From an uncultured Oscillospiraceae bacterium (GTDB taxonomy: Bacteria; Bacillota; Clostridia; Oscillospirales; Oscillospiraceae): a stretch of DNA of 43,901 nt. Below the pieces are notes generated by a model. It searched no databases, was not told where the DNA came from, and saw only the letters and a program-made list of their open reading frames with translations. Numbering within the stretch: position 1 is the first letter of the stretch; each line of letters opens with the position of its first letter. Positions 31,746 to 39,762 of this stretch are shown piece by piece. Location of the stretch: NCBI GenBank assembly GCA_910587255.1, contig CAJUKT010000023.1, forward strand, positions 1-43,901. The letters are read 5' to 3'. Position numbers and translations under genes: made by a program.

Positions 31746-34250
31746 TTACTGGTTGGCGTACTTGAAGTCGATGTTCTGGCACTCGGTGAGGGGCGCGGCG
31801 GAGTAGGTCTTGACGCGCTGGTCGTCGATCTTGCCGGACCAGTTCAGGCCGTAGGCGAAGTCGTACACGTTCCCGTCGGCGTCCACGTAGCACTCCAGGT
31901 CGCGGGGCAGATCCTCGCCGGTCTGGGCCTCCACGGCCTCCATGGAGGCGGGCATCTGGGCCACCAGCAGGCCGCTGGGCTCGTGCTCACCGATGACGGT
32001 CTTGAGGAAAGCCTCATCGCCCACGTCGTAGCCCACCAGGATGGCGTCGGCCAGGGGCTCCACCTCGGAGAACACCATGGCGCCGCTGGCGCTCATGTTC
32101 ATCAGCACCACCACGGGCTTGCTGCCGGCAGCGGCCTTGGCAGCCTTGAGCATATCCAGGTGGCTGGCAGTGGAGGGGACGGCGGCGGTGTTGCCCTTGT
32201 AGGAGCGGTTCTCGGTGGTGATCTTGGTCTGCTGGGTGTAGCCGTCGTTGAAGGTCTCCTCAATCTCCTTGCCGGCCACGGAGTTCTCCTTGGCGGTGGT
32301 GGCGGTATAGGGGCCGTACTGGATGGAGGGAGGCAGCCAGGTCTGGCTTCCATCCTCGTTCTCAACCGCAGTGGAACGGGCCTGGGGAGAGCTCATGCCC
32401 ACCAGCACCAGGTCGCAGGCGGCGATCTCAGCGGCGGAGGCGCGCTGGATGTCGTTCTCGGTGTAGGTGGCGCTGCCGCTGTCGTCAGCCTCGCCGGAGG
32501 GGTCCAGAACGGTGTCGGTGACCACGTTGTAATACTGGGCGGCCAGCTCCAGATCCACGGAGGGGGCCCAGAAAGCGGCACGGGCGCTCCAGCCACCCAC
32601 CACAGCCGCAGTATAGCGGTAGGGGATGTACACGGTCTGCTTCTCGCCGCCCTCGGACTGCTTGATGAGATTATTGCTGTTCTTCACCATGACGACGGAG
32701 TCCAGCTGGGTCTCCAGGCCATAGGCGCGGGTCTCGTCGGTGCAGCACACCTGGCGGACATAATCGGTGGAATTGTAGGGGTTCTCGAACAGGCCCACGC
32801 GCATGGTGGCCAGAATGTTCTCATAGGCGCGGTCCCGCATCAGCTTGAGGGCATCGTCCTCGCCCAGCTCATCCACCAGCAGATCCCAGGCCTCGGCCAT
32901 ATCCTCCAGGCTGGAGAAACCGCCCATCTGGGTCATGCCGCGCTGGATGGCCAGGGCGGCGCGCTCGGCATTGGTGTAGTCCTCCATGCCCCAAGAGCCG
33001 GAGCCGCCGGAGATCTGGCCCCAGTCGGACACAATCAGGCCAGTCCAGCCGGAGTTGAACAGGGTATTGTACTTGAACTCGGAGAAAGCGCCGGACATCA
33101 TCTCGCCCAGGGAGCCGTCCTTGGAGTAGGAGATGGAGTAGTTGGTCATAATGGCGCCGGCGGCCTTGGTGGAGCTGTTCTTCAGGTTGAACGCGCCGTC
33201 GTGGAAGGGGATCAGGTGGGCCTCAAAGTTGTTGTTGGGGAACACAGCGAACCGGCCGGTGTCGTTGTGGTCGTCACGGCCGCCCTCAGCGGCGCCTGCG
33301 CCGGCGTAGTGCTTCATCACCGCGATGACAGAATCGGTGCCCCAGCCCTTGTCGGTGGAGCCGTCAAAGGTGGACTGCAGGCCGGACACATAGGCCTCGG
33401 CGATGTCGCGGGTCAGGGCGGGGTCCTCGCTATAAGTGCCGGTGCCGCGGTCCATCACAGGGGAGGTCATCAGGTCGATCTGGGGGCCCAGCAGCATAGC
33501 CACGCCGGCGGCGCGGTACTGCTTGGAGTACTCCTTGCCTACCTCAAGCGCCACATTGGGGTCCATGATGGCCGCCAGGGACTGGCACTGGACGATGCCG
33601 GACTGGCCGTTGGGGTCGATGGACACCAGGGCGGGAATGCCGAAGTCCAGGCTCTCGCACAGCTCCTGGATCAGGTTGACCCAGATGGCGTGATCCACGT
33701 TGTCCTGGGTGGTAGAGCCCAGGTTGCGGGTGACGCCGCCCCGGCCGCCGCCGGTGATGTAGGCGTAGCCGCTGTTATCCTCGCTGGCAAACTTGGCCTT
33801 GTCGGTGGTGAAGGTGCCCCAGCCGCCGTGGGTCAGGTAGGGGGCGATCTGCTCGCCGCTCATCTGGTTGGCCAGGTCGCGGGCGCGGGTCTCCGCGTCC
33901 AGCCGCCAGTCCTCATAGGGGTCCAGCGCGCCGTTGCGGTTCAGGTCCTTGAAGGCGAAGCCGCCGGACTGGAGCAGCTGCACGCCGGACTCCTTGGAGT
34001 AGCCCAGGGTCGCGCCGCCCTCGTTGGTGATTTTCACCCAGCCGTCGGAAGTGGTCTCCTCTTTCCACTTCACGTCGCCGGAGCCCAGCTCCTCCAGGTC
34101 GCCGGTGTTGGCAACCGGGGCGGAGGTTTCGGGCCCGCCGCTGGCATCAGGCGTGTCCGAAGGGGTGGAGCCGCCGGGCTGGCACGCCGCCAGGCCCAGG
34201 ACCATGACCAGCGCCAGCAGCGCGGCCATCAGCTTTTTCATGTTCTTCAT
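31746..34250 (-). CDS. GH3 beta-glycosidase lipoprotein
   Basis: An 834-residue GH3 enzyme in standard order. It starts with a lipoprotein signal (lipobox LAAC, Cys near 23) and a Ser/Pro-rich linker, followed by DLNRNGALDPYEDW, which looks like a dockerin/EF-hand-type calcium loop. The catalytic barrel has MKHYAGAGAAEGGRDDH and nucleophile D409 in IVSDWGQ. The alpha/beta domain and a C-terminal beta domain (ECYVDADGNVYDFAYGLNW) complete it. It acts outside the membrane, likely as beta-glucosidase or beta-xylosidase. AGGAG 9 nt upstream supports ATG 34250. It is divergent from the two-component genes. Confidence 0.9.
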   Translation of the reverse strand: MKNMKKLMAALLALVMVLGLAACQPGGSTPSDTPDASGGPETSAPVANTGDLEELGSGDVKWKEETTSDGWVKITNEGGATLGYSKESGVQLLQSGGFAFKDLNRNGALDPYEDWRLDAETRARDLANQMSGEQIAPYLTHGGWGTFTTDKAKFASEDNSGYAYITGGGRGGVTRNLGSTTQDNVDHAIWVNLIQELCESLDFGIPALVSIDPNGQSGIVQCQSLAAIMDPNVALEVGKEYSKQYRAAGVAMLLGPQIDLMTSPVMDRGTGTYSEDPALTRDIAEAYVSGLQSTFDGSTDKGWGTDSVIAVMKHYAGAGAAEGGRDDHNDTGRFAVFPNNNFEAHLIPFHDGAFNLKNSSTKAAGAIMTNYSISYSKDGSLGEMMSGAFSEFKYNTLFNSGWTGLIVSDWGQISGGSGSWGMEDYTNAERAALAIQRGMTQMGGFSSLEDMAEAWDLLVDELGEDDALKLMRDRAYENILATMRVGLFENPYNSTDYVRQVCCTDETRAYGLETQLDSVVMVKNSNNLIKQSEGGEKQTVYIPYRYTAAVVGGWSARAAFWAPSVDLELAAQYYNVVTDTVLDPSGEADDSGSATYTENDIQRASAAEIAACDLVLVGMSSPQARSTAVENEDGSQTWLPPSIQYGPYTATTAKENSVAGKEIEETFNDGYTQQTKITTENRSYKGNTAAVPSTASHLDMLKAAKAAAGSKPVVVLMNMSASGAMVFSEVEPLADAILVGYDVGDEAFLKTVIGEHEPSGLLVAQMPASMEAVEAQTGEDLPRDLECYVDADGNVYDFAYGLNWSGKIDDQRVKTYSAAPLTECQNIDFKYANQ

Positions 34251-34454
34251 CCTCGTGATCTCCTTTCAATTCTTTCTCCCGGGAGGCTGTGGGGCCTCCC
34301 AGATGCAGCGCCATTATACGCCGGCTTTTTCCGTTTCAGGGAGATTTTGCGCAAACTGTCATTACATTGCGTGAATTGCCTTCCATTTTTGGGGAATATG
34401 CTGTATACTTTAACGTGTGAAGCTATACATACTGTAAAAAAGGGCGTGTGGTTT

Positions 34455-35165
34455 GTGCGGCGAGTGGTTGCGATTGTGGAGGACGATCCTGCCGAGGCGG
34501 ATATCCTCAAATCTCATTTTGCCCGGTATGCCCCTGACGCCGGGGAGGAATTTGATATCAGGTGGTTCCAGAGCGGCGACGCGTTTCTCGACGGCTACCA
34601 GCCCATCTATGACCTGGTGATGATGGACATTGACCTGCCGGGCATCAGCGGCATGGCCACCGCGGAGAAGCTGCGCCTGGTGGACCGGGCGGTCACGCTG
34701 ATTTTTGTCACCAACCTGGCCCGGTACGCCGCCAAGGGCTACTCGGTGGAGGCCATGGATTTCCTGCTCAAGCCGGTGCCCTACCCCAGCTTTGCGGCAA
34801 CGCTCCAGCGGGCGCTGATGCGCTGCCGCCATAACCGCCACCCGGACCTGCTCATCAACATCCCCGACGGGCTGTACCGCATCTCCACGGACCGGGTGAA
34901 ATATATCGAAGTGATTAACCATACGCTGGTCTACCACACCACCGAAGGGGTGATCCAGGCGTCCGGCAACTTGAAGGACATTGAGGGCAGGCTGCCCGCC
35001 AGCCAATTCATCCGCTGCAACCGGTGCTACCTGGTAAACCTGGCCTTTGTACGGGCGGTGCGGGGCCACCGGCTGGTGCTGGATATGGACGAGCTCCAGA
35101 TCAGCCGGCCCAAGCGGGCCGCGGTGCTGGAGGCGCTGAACAATTATCTGGGAGGGGGTGTCTGA
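34455..35165 (+). CDS. LytTR-family response regulator (AgrA-like)
   Basis: A 236-residue regulator. The receiver domain has acidic pair D10/D11 (IVEDDP), phosphoacceptor D58 (MMDIDLPG) and K106 (LLKPVP). A LytTR DNA-binding domain follows (VKYIEVINHTLVYHT, FIRCNRCYLVNLAFVRAV). Partner kinase is the next gene. The start is uncertain: GTG 34455 has AAGGG 10 nt upstream, and GTG 34446 is the alternative. Only a weak promoter (TATACT, 34404-34409) is seen in the gap from the GH3 gene. The longer open frame to the left is the antisense shadow of the GH3 gene. The GH3 genes are plausible targets by position only. Confidence 0.9.
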   Translation: MRRVVAIVEDDPAEADILKSHFARYAPDAGEEFDIRWFQSGDAFLDGYQPIYDLVMMDIDLPGISGMATAEKLRLVDRAVTLIFVTNLARYAAKGYSVEAMDFLLKPVPYPSFAATLQRALMRCRHNRHPDLLINIPDGLYRISTDRVKYIEVINHTLVYHTTEGVIQASGNLKDIEGRLPASQFIRCNRCYLVNLAFVRAVRGHRLVLDMDELQISRPKRAAVLEALNNYLGGGV

Positions 35166-35166
35166 C

Positions 35167-36453
35167 GTGGGGGTGGCGTTCCGCATGACGATGCTCAACT
35201 CCCTGCGCTTTTATATCACCCTGGCCGGGTCCACCCTGGTTTTTCTCTGGTGCCAGAAGCGCCGCCGCTGGTGGGGCGCGTCCATGGCCGCCGTCTTCGC
35301 CTTCGGGGTGCTGGGCATGACGGTGACGAACTACTCGCTGCCCAACAGCAATGTGAAGAACCTGCTCGTCTTTGGCGGGGCCATGCTGGTGGTTGTGGCC
35401 ATCGCGCTGGCCTGCTTTGAGGTGCGCTGGGAGGAGGCGCTGTTCTGCGCCGTGGCGGGCTACAGCGTGCAGTTTATCATTTCTCTGTGCGGCGAGATGG
35501 GCTTTCGGGTCTACGGCCTGTCCTCGCCGGAGTATTTCCTGCTCCAGCTTGCCATCACCGCGGCGGTGCTGCCGCTGGTCTACCTGCGCTTTGGGCGCAA
35601 GCTGAAGCGGGGCCAGAATATGGACCTGGACCGGCGCTCCCTGCTGCCGCTGGTGGTGGGGGCGGTGCTGGCGGAGGTGGTGCTGTGCTATAACATGCGC
35701 CTGCGGTGGATGACCTTTGACAACCGGGCCTACATGATGTACGACGCCAGCCTGCTGATTTTATGCAGCGTGTTCATCCTTGTCTCGCAGTTCGCCCTGC
35801 TGGTGCAGCGCAATTTGGAGGACGAGCTGAAAATCATCAACCAGCTGCGGCGGAAGGACCGGGACCAGTACCAGGTCGCCAGCGAGACCATCGACCAGAT
35901 CAATCGGAAATGCCACGACATGCGCCACCAGATCCGCACCATCGGCCGCAGCGCCCGGGTGACCCCCGAGGCCCTGGCCGAGATGGAGCAGACCATCGAC
36001 ATTTACGATTCCATGGTGAGCACCGGCTGCCGGGCGCTGGATATCATCCTCACGGAGAAAAGCCTGTACTGCCAGAAAAACAACATTGTCATCCGCTGCA
36101 TCGCCGACGGCCGGGGGCTGAGCTTCCTCCAGGACGTGGATATCTACTCCCTGTTCGGAAACCTGCTGGACAACGCCATCCATGCGGTGCAGGGGCTGGA
36201 GGAGGACCGCCGGGTGGTGAACCTCACCGTCAAGGTGCGCGGGGAGCTGCTGTCGGTGAACTCCTGCAACCGGTATGCCGGGGAGATGGAGATGCGCGAC
36301 GGCCTGCCCGTCACCCGGGGTGACCCCCAGTTTCACGGCTTCGGCACCAAGAGCATCGTAGCCATTGTGCACAAGTACGGCGGCACGGTGTCCTTTCAGG
36401 CAAGGGACGGTATATTCAACCTGAACATGCTGTTTTCCCTGGGGCCTGTTTGA
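35167..36453 (+). CDS. GHKL sensor histidine kinase (AgrC/HPK10-like)
   Basis: A 428-residue membrane kinase. About six or seven hydrophobic helices fill residues 10-210 with no large outer loop. A coiled linker leads to the phospho-accepting His in KCHDMRHQ (H250). The GHKL ATPase has the N box NLLDNAIHAV and the G box GFGTKSI. It should phosphorylate the regulator encoded just upstream. GGGAGGGG at 35150-35157 fits GTG 35167 best; GTG 35158 would overlap that site. No precursor-peptide or AgrB-like gene is visible nearby. Its stop codon TGA is part of a family B repeat. Confidence 0.88.
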   Translation: MGVAFRMTMLNSLRFYITLAGSTLVFLWCQKRRRWWGASMAAVFAFGVLGMTVTNYSLPNSNVKNLLVFGGAMLVVVAIALACFEVRWEEALFCAVAGYSVQFIISLCGEMGFRVYGLSSPEYFLLQLAITAAVLPLVYLRFGRKLKRGQNMDLDRRSLLPLVVGAVLAEVVLCYNMRLRWMTFDNRAYMMYDASLLILCSVFILVSQFALLVQRNLEDELKIINQLRRKDRDQYQVASETIDQINRKCHDMRHQIRTIGRSARVTPEALAEMEQTIDIYDSMVSTGCRALDIILTEKSLYCQKNNIVIRCIADGRGLSFLQDVDIYSLFGNLLDNAIHAVQGLEEDRRVVNLTVKVRGELLSVNSCNRYAGEMEMRDGLPVTRGDPQFHGFGTKSIVAIVHKYGGTVSFQARDGIFNLNMLFSLGPV

Positions 36454-36490
36454 ACCTTGCGGCCATGCCCCGGCGGCGGGCCTTTTCCGC
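36441..36490 (+). repeat. Family B repeat that supplies the kinase stop codon
   Basis: GGGGCCTGTTTGAACCTTGC followed later by CTTTTCCGC matches 38027-38058 (GGCCCGTTTGAACATTGC, then CTTTTCCGCC). The TGA in GTTTGAAC is the stop of the kinase gene, so the repeat begins inside the coding region. Confidence 0.6.
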
Positions 36491-36527
36491 TATACATTTG
36501 AGCCGCCGGCGAGGCGGCCGGAAACCA

Positions 36528-36563
36528 AACAGCGGCAGGAGGGATATCCCTCCTGCCGCTGTT
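36528..36563. terminator. Bidirectional terminator-like hairpin
   Basis: AACAGCGGCAGGAGGG (36528-36543) pairs perfectly with 36548-36563 around ATAT, and lies between the converging kinase and O-acylation genes. T tracts are short on both sides. Confidence 0.7.
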
Positions 36564-36595
36564 CATGTTCATGCATGCCCGCCCTCCGGGGGCGT

Positions 36596-38014
36596 TTAGC
36601 CGCCGTCCGGGAGGATGGCGGGGGCATGGACCGACCAGAAATAGTCGGCACGGTAGCGTGAAAGCGCCTCGGGCGGCACATAGATTTTTGCTTCGGAGCC
36701 GTCCAGCAGCCCCTGGCCCACCCGGCAGCCCGAGGGCTGGCCGGAGCGCATGATAACCTTCTCCAGGGCGGGGCAGCGCCCGAACGCGCCGTCGGCAATG
36801 GTGTGGACGCTGGGCTGGATGACAACCTCCTGAAGGCGCGTCCCGCCGGCAAAGGCGGCCGCGTCAATGGCGGCAACGGGCAGGCCGTCCCAGGCGGCTG
36901 GCACCGTGAGCCGCTCCCGGCCCGCCCCCTCCGGGGTGAGGCCGGTCACCGCCGCCCAGCCGCCCCGGTCCTCCAGGATGAAGCAGGACGCGTCGCGGTC
37001 GTCCCCCGCCCAAAGGGCGGCCTGCCCCAGCTCCGGCTGGGCGGGGAGGGGGATGTCCGTGGGGCTGCTGTCCCCCAGCATCGCCTTAATATTGCGGACC
37101 AGCAGCCGGGTATACACGGTTTTGCCGCTGGAATTGAGGTGGAAATTCGTATCGTAAAACCACCCGGCGTCCAGCACGCTGGCGTTGGGGTCGCCGATCA
37201 CGGGCAGGCCCAGCCGGGACTGCACCGCGTCGAAAAAGCTGTCCGGCCCCGCCGTCCCCTCCACCGCCAGTGCGTTCATGGGGCAGAAGGCGTACCACAA
37301 CAGGGCACCCTTGTCCTCCGCGGCCTGGGCATAGGCGCCCACCCGCCGGACAAACTCGTCCGAGAGCAGCTCCGCGTCAAACCGGATGGGGGTGTTGGGG
37401 TCATAGCCGCCCTCCATCACGTTGCGCGCGCACAATGGGGATACCACGTCCCCGGCGGCATTGAACGCGTCCCGGCGGTATACCCCCGAGCCCTGGGGCG
37501 GCCGGCCTTGGAGGACGGCGGCGCACTTGTCCGCAGCAAAGCGGGGGAACTGCCCGGCCATCTGTCCCAGGTACTGCCTGGGTACGCTGCGCAGCAGCTC
37601 CCACGCCCCGTCGGCCCCCTGCCACATCACCGCCGGGTCAAAAAAGCCGGACAGGGTCTGCGCCTGCTGCTCCGGGATGAGGATCACGATATCCCCGCTT
37701 CGGATCAGCTCCTGGGACAGGTCCAGCATGACCGTGGTGCCCAGGGCCGCGTACATCCCGAAATTCACCACCGTATAGCCGGGCAGCTCCCGCTCCATCA
37801 GGGCGCTGTCCACCCCGAAGGCCACGCCGCTGCCCCCCACCAGGACAATGCGGGGGCCGGGGGCCTCGTCCAGATACCGGACCTTGTATTTCAGCTCGCC
37901 CATAAAGGTGTCCCCGTACTGGGCGGGGAGTAGGAACCCCCAGCCCAGCAGCACGGCGGGGAGCGCCAGCAGCGCCAGAGCGGCGGCCAGCCAGGTCAAA
38001 AAGTTTTTTTTCAT
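36596..38014 (-). CDS. SGNH/DHHW-like acyl-transfer protein with C-terminal leucine-rich repeats
   Basis: A 472-residue protein with one N-terminal membrane helix (7-30). An SGNH-type domain follows with S62 in VGGSGVAFG and D288/H292 in YDTNFHLN, probably the catalytic triad. The C-terminal 110 residues are BspA-like leucine-rich repeats (AIDAAAFAGGTRLQEVVI, TIADGAFGRCPALEKVIM). Proteins of this kind (AlgX/AlgJ, DHHW) move acetyl groups onto exported polysaccharides with an MBOAT partner, which is encoded upstream in the same operon. ATG 38014 is chosen because the longer frame runs into a repeat. The ribosome site (CAGGTG) is weak. Confidence 0.82.
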   Translation of the reverse strand: MKKNFLTWLAAALALLALPAVLLGWGFLLPAQYGDTFMGELKYKVRYLDEAPGPRIVLVGGSGVAFGVDSALMERELPGYTVVNFGMYAALGTTVMLDLSQELIRSGDIVILIPEQQAQTLSGFFDPAVMWQGADGAWELLRSVPRQYLGQMAGQFPRFAADKCAAVLQGRPPQGSGVYRRDAFNAAGDVVSPLCARNVMEGGYDPNTPIRFDAELLSDEFVRRVGAYAQAAEDKGALLWYAFCPMNALAVEGTAGPDSFFDAVQSRLGLPVIGDPNASVLDAGWFYDTNFHLNSSGKTVYTRLLVRNIKAMLGDSSPTDIPLPAQPELGQAALWAGDDRDASCFILEDRGGWAAVTGLTPEGAGRERLTVPAAWDGLPVAAIDAAAFAGGTRLQEVVIQPSVHTIADGAFGRCPALEKVIMRSGQPSGCRVGQGLLDGSEAKIYVPPEALSRYRADYFWSVHAPAILPDGG

Positions 38015-38028
38015 ATCCGCACCTGAGG

Positions 38029-38138
38029 CCCGTTTGAACATTGCCCGCGGCTTTTCCGCCACATGCCGCTTGCTTGGCTTGCCTGGCGAAAAATCCCGCC
38101 GCCGGGCGCACCGCCAATGTTCAAACAGCGCCTAAAAC
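38029..38138. repeat. Inverted family B repeats inside the O-acylation operon
   Basis: GTTTGAACATTG (38032-38043) and CAATGTTCAAAC (38115-38126) are a perfect 12-bp inverted repeat 71 bp apart. The right arm with its interior matches 13299-13376 over about 75 bp. It lies between the MBOAT gene and the next gene on the same transcript and contains the MBOAT stop codon at its edge. It could stabilise or cut the upstream mRNA end. Confidence 0.7.
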
Positions 38139-39517
38139 TGAAAATAGATGAAGGCGTTTCCCCCGCCGCCGGACAGGGAGGTCCACCAGCCCAGGGCGAT
38201 GCACAGCAGAAGGGCCGAAACCGTCAGAACCCTCGGCCCCAGGGGGGCAGGGGGCCGGGACGGCAGGCGGTGCAGGAAATGGAGGCAGGCCAGGGCGGGC
38301 AATACAAAGGGCAGCTGCCGCGCCATGGACAGGAGCGGCCACTGCGCCGCGCCCCACCCGGTTCCCAGGCGGGACAGCAGCAGCCATGCGTCCGCCATGC
38401 TCTGCGCGCGGAAGAACAGCCACGCGAAGGTGACCAGGGAAAAGGTGGCCGCGCAGCGAAGGAGGCCGGTTCCCCGGCCCTGGGGGCCGCGCCCGCCGGT
38501 CCTCCGGGCGGCCAGCACCCCGCACACCTGGTAAATACCGTGGATGCCGCCCCAGGCCACAAAGGTCCAGTCCGCCCCGTGCCACAGCCCGCTGAGCAGG
38601 AACACCGCCATGATATTGAAGCACCGGCGGGGCAGGCCCCTGCGGCTCCCGCCCAGGGGGATGTATACGTAGTCGGTAAACCAGGCCGTCAGGCTGATGT
38701 GCCACCGCCGCCAGAACTCCCGGATGGAGCGGGCGGCATAAGGGGCCTGGAAATTTTCCATCAGCTCCACGCCCAAAAGCCCTGCCGCCCCCCGGGCGAT
38801 GTCGGAGTAGCCGGAAAAGTCACAATAGATCTGCAAACCAAACAGCGCCGTGGCGGCGATGATCTCCGGGCCGCCCGCCTGGCCGGGGGCGGCGTACACC
38901 GCGTCCACCAGGGGGGCGAGGCCGTCGGCGATGGCCGCCTTTTTGAAATAGCCCGTCAGCAGCAGCCATCCGCCCGCGGAAAGCTGCTCCCGGGACAGGG
39001 TCCGCTCCCGGCGCAGCTGGGGCAGCAGCCGGCCGGAGCGCTCGATGGGCCCGGCCACCAGCTGGGGGAAAAAGGAGATGAACAGCGCGTAATAGCCGAA
39101 GTGCCCCTCCGGGGCGGTCCGGCCCCGGTATACGTCCAGCACGTAGGACAGGGCCTGGAAGGTGTAAAAGGAGATGCCCACCGGCAGCAGCAGCCGCCAT
39201 GTGGGGCCGCCAGGGATCAGCCCGGCAAAAAAGCCCGCGTATTTGAACACGCCCAGGCAGCCCAGGCAGGCGCCCAGCGCCATTGCCAGGCAGGCCCTTC
39301 GGACGGCCGGGGGCTTTTCCCGGGCCGCGCCCAGCCCGCACAGCCAGGTGGCCGCAGTTACGGCCACCAGCAGCAGCCCCGCCATAGGCTCCCACCAGAA
39401 GTAAAACAGCCAGCTGGACGCCAGCAGCAGCGCCCAGCGCAGCCGGTGGGGCAGGGCCCAGTGGAGCGCCAGCACGGCCGGGAGGAACAGCAGGAATTCC
39501 AGGGTGTTGAAATTCAT
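38132..39517 (-). CDS. MBOAT O-acyltransferase (AlgI/DltB type)
   Basis: A 461-residue polytopic membrane protein with about ten hydrophobic helices. Family motifs are visible: NFQAPYAARSIREFWRRWHI with TDYVYIPLGGS, and the catalytic His in LLSGLWHGADWT. It passes acyl groups, usually acetyl, across the membrane to a surface partner. The two SGNH-like proteins in this operon are the likely acceptors. Start ATG 39517 overlaps the stop of the small membrane protein gene (ATGA), with GGGGGACGAG upstream. DltA/DltC are absent, so D-alanylation of teichoic acid is unlikely. Confidence 0.92.
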   Translation of the reverse strand: MNFNTLEFLLFLPAVLALHWALPHRLRWALLLASSWLFYFWWEPMAGLLLVAVTAATWLCGLGAAREKPPAVRRACLAMALGACLGCLGVFKYAGFFAGLIPGGPTWRLLLPVGISFYTFQALSYVLDVYRGRTAPEGHFGYYALFISFFPQLVAGPIERSGRLLPQLRRERTLSREQLSAGGWLLLTGYFKKAAIADGLAPLVDAVYAAPGQAGGPEIIAATALFGLQIYCDFSGYSDIARGAAGLLGVELMENFQAPYAARSIREFWRRWHISLTAWFTDYVYIPLGGSRRGLPRRCFNIMAVFLLSGLWHGADWTFVAWGGIHGIYQVCGVLAARRTGGRGPQGRGTGLLRCAATFSLVTFAWLFFRAQSMADAWLLLSRLGTGWGAAQWPLLSMARQLPFVLPALACLHFLHRLPSRPPAPLGPRVLTVSALLLCIALGWWTSLSGGGGNAFIYFQF

Positions 39518-39762
39518 CTCTCGTCCCCCTTCCGGCAAAGGCCCACCAAGGCGATGGCCGCCGCCGTCAGCGACAGGGGCAGCGCGTCCCCCAGCGTTCG
39601 CCCCTGGAGCAGGGCCAGCAGCACGCACCCCGCCATGCACAGGACGGACAGCGGCGCCCACACCGGGGACAGCTTTTTGTGGAGCACGGTCAGGACGGCA
39701 AAGAGCGCCGCCCCCGCCGCGCCCGCCCACCAAAGGCCGGGGGAGAGTAAGAGCTCAGCCAT
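39514..39762 (-). CDS. Small membrane protein of the O-acylation operon
   Basis: An 82-residue protein with three hydrophobic helices (LWWAGAAGAALFAVLTVL, WAPLSVLCMAGCVLLALL, SLTAAAIALVGL) and a charged tail CRKGDER. It overlaps the upstream gene by 8 bp and the MBOAT start by ATGA, with GGTGG before ATG 39762, so it is certainly coupled to both. It may be an accessory subunit of the MBOAT complex, comparable in position to small DltX-like proteins. No family is recognised. Confidence 0.75.
   Translation of the reverse strand: MAELLLSPGLWWAGAAGAALFAVLTVLHKKLSPVWAPLSVLCMAGCVLLALLQGRTLGDALPLSLTAAAIALVGLCRKGDER

Noticed and set aside
28542..34446. Plus-strand frames of about 1000 codons across both GH3 genes
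   Set aside because: They mirror the minus-strand GH3 genes. The part running into the LytTR regulator only looks like an N-terminal extension.
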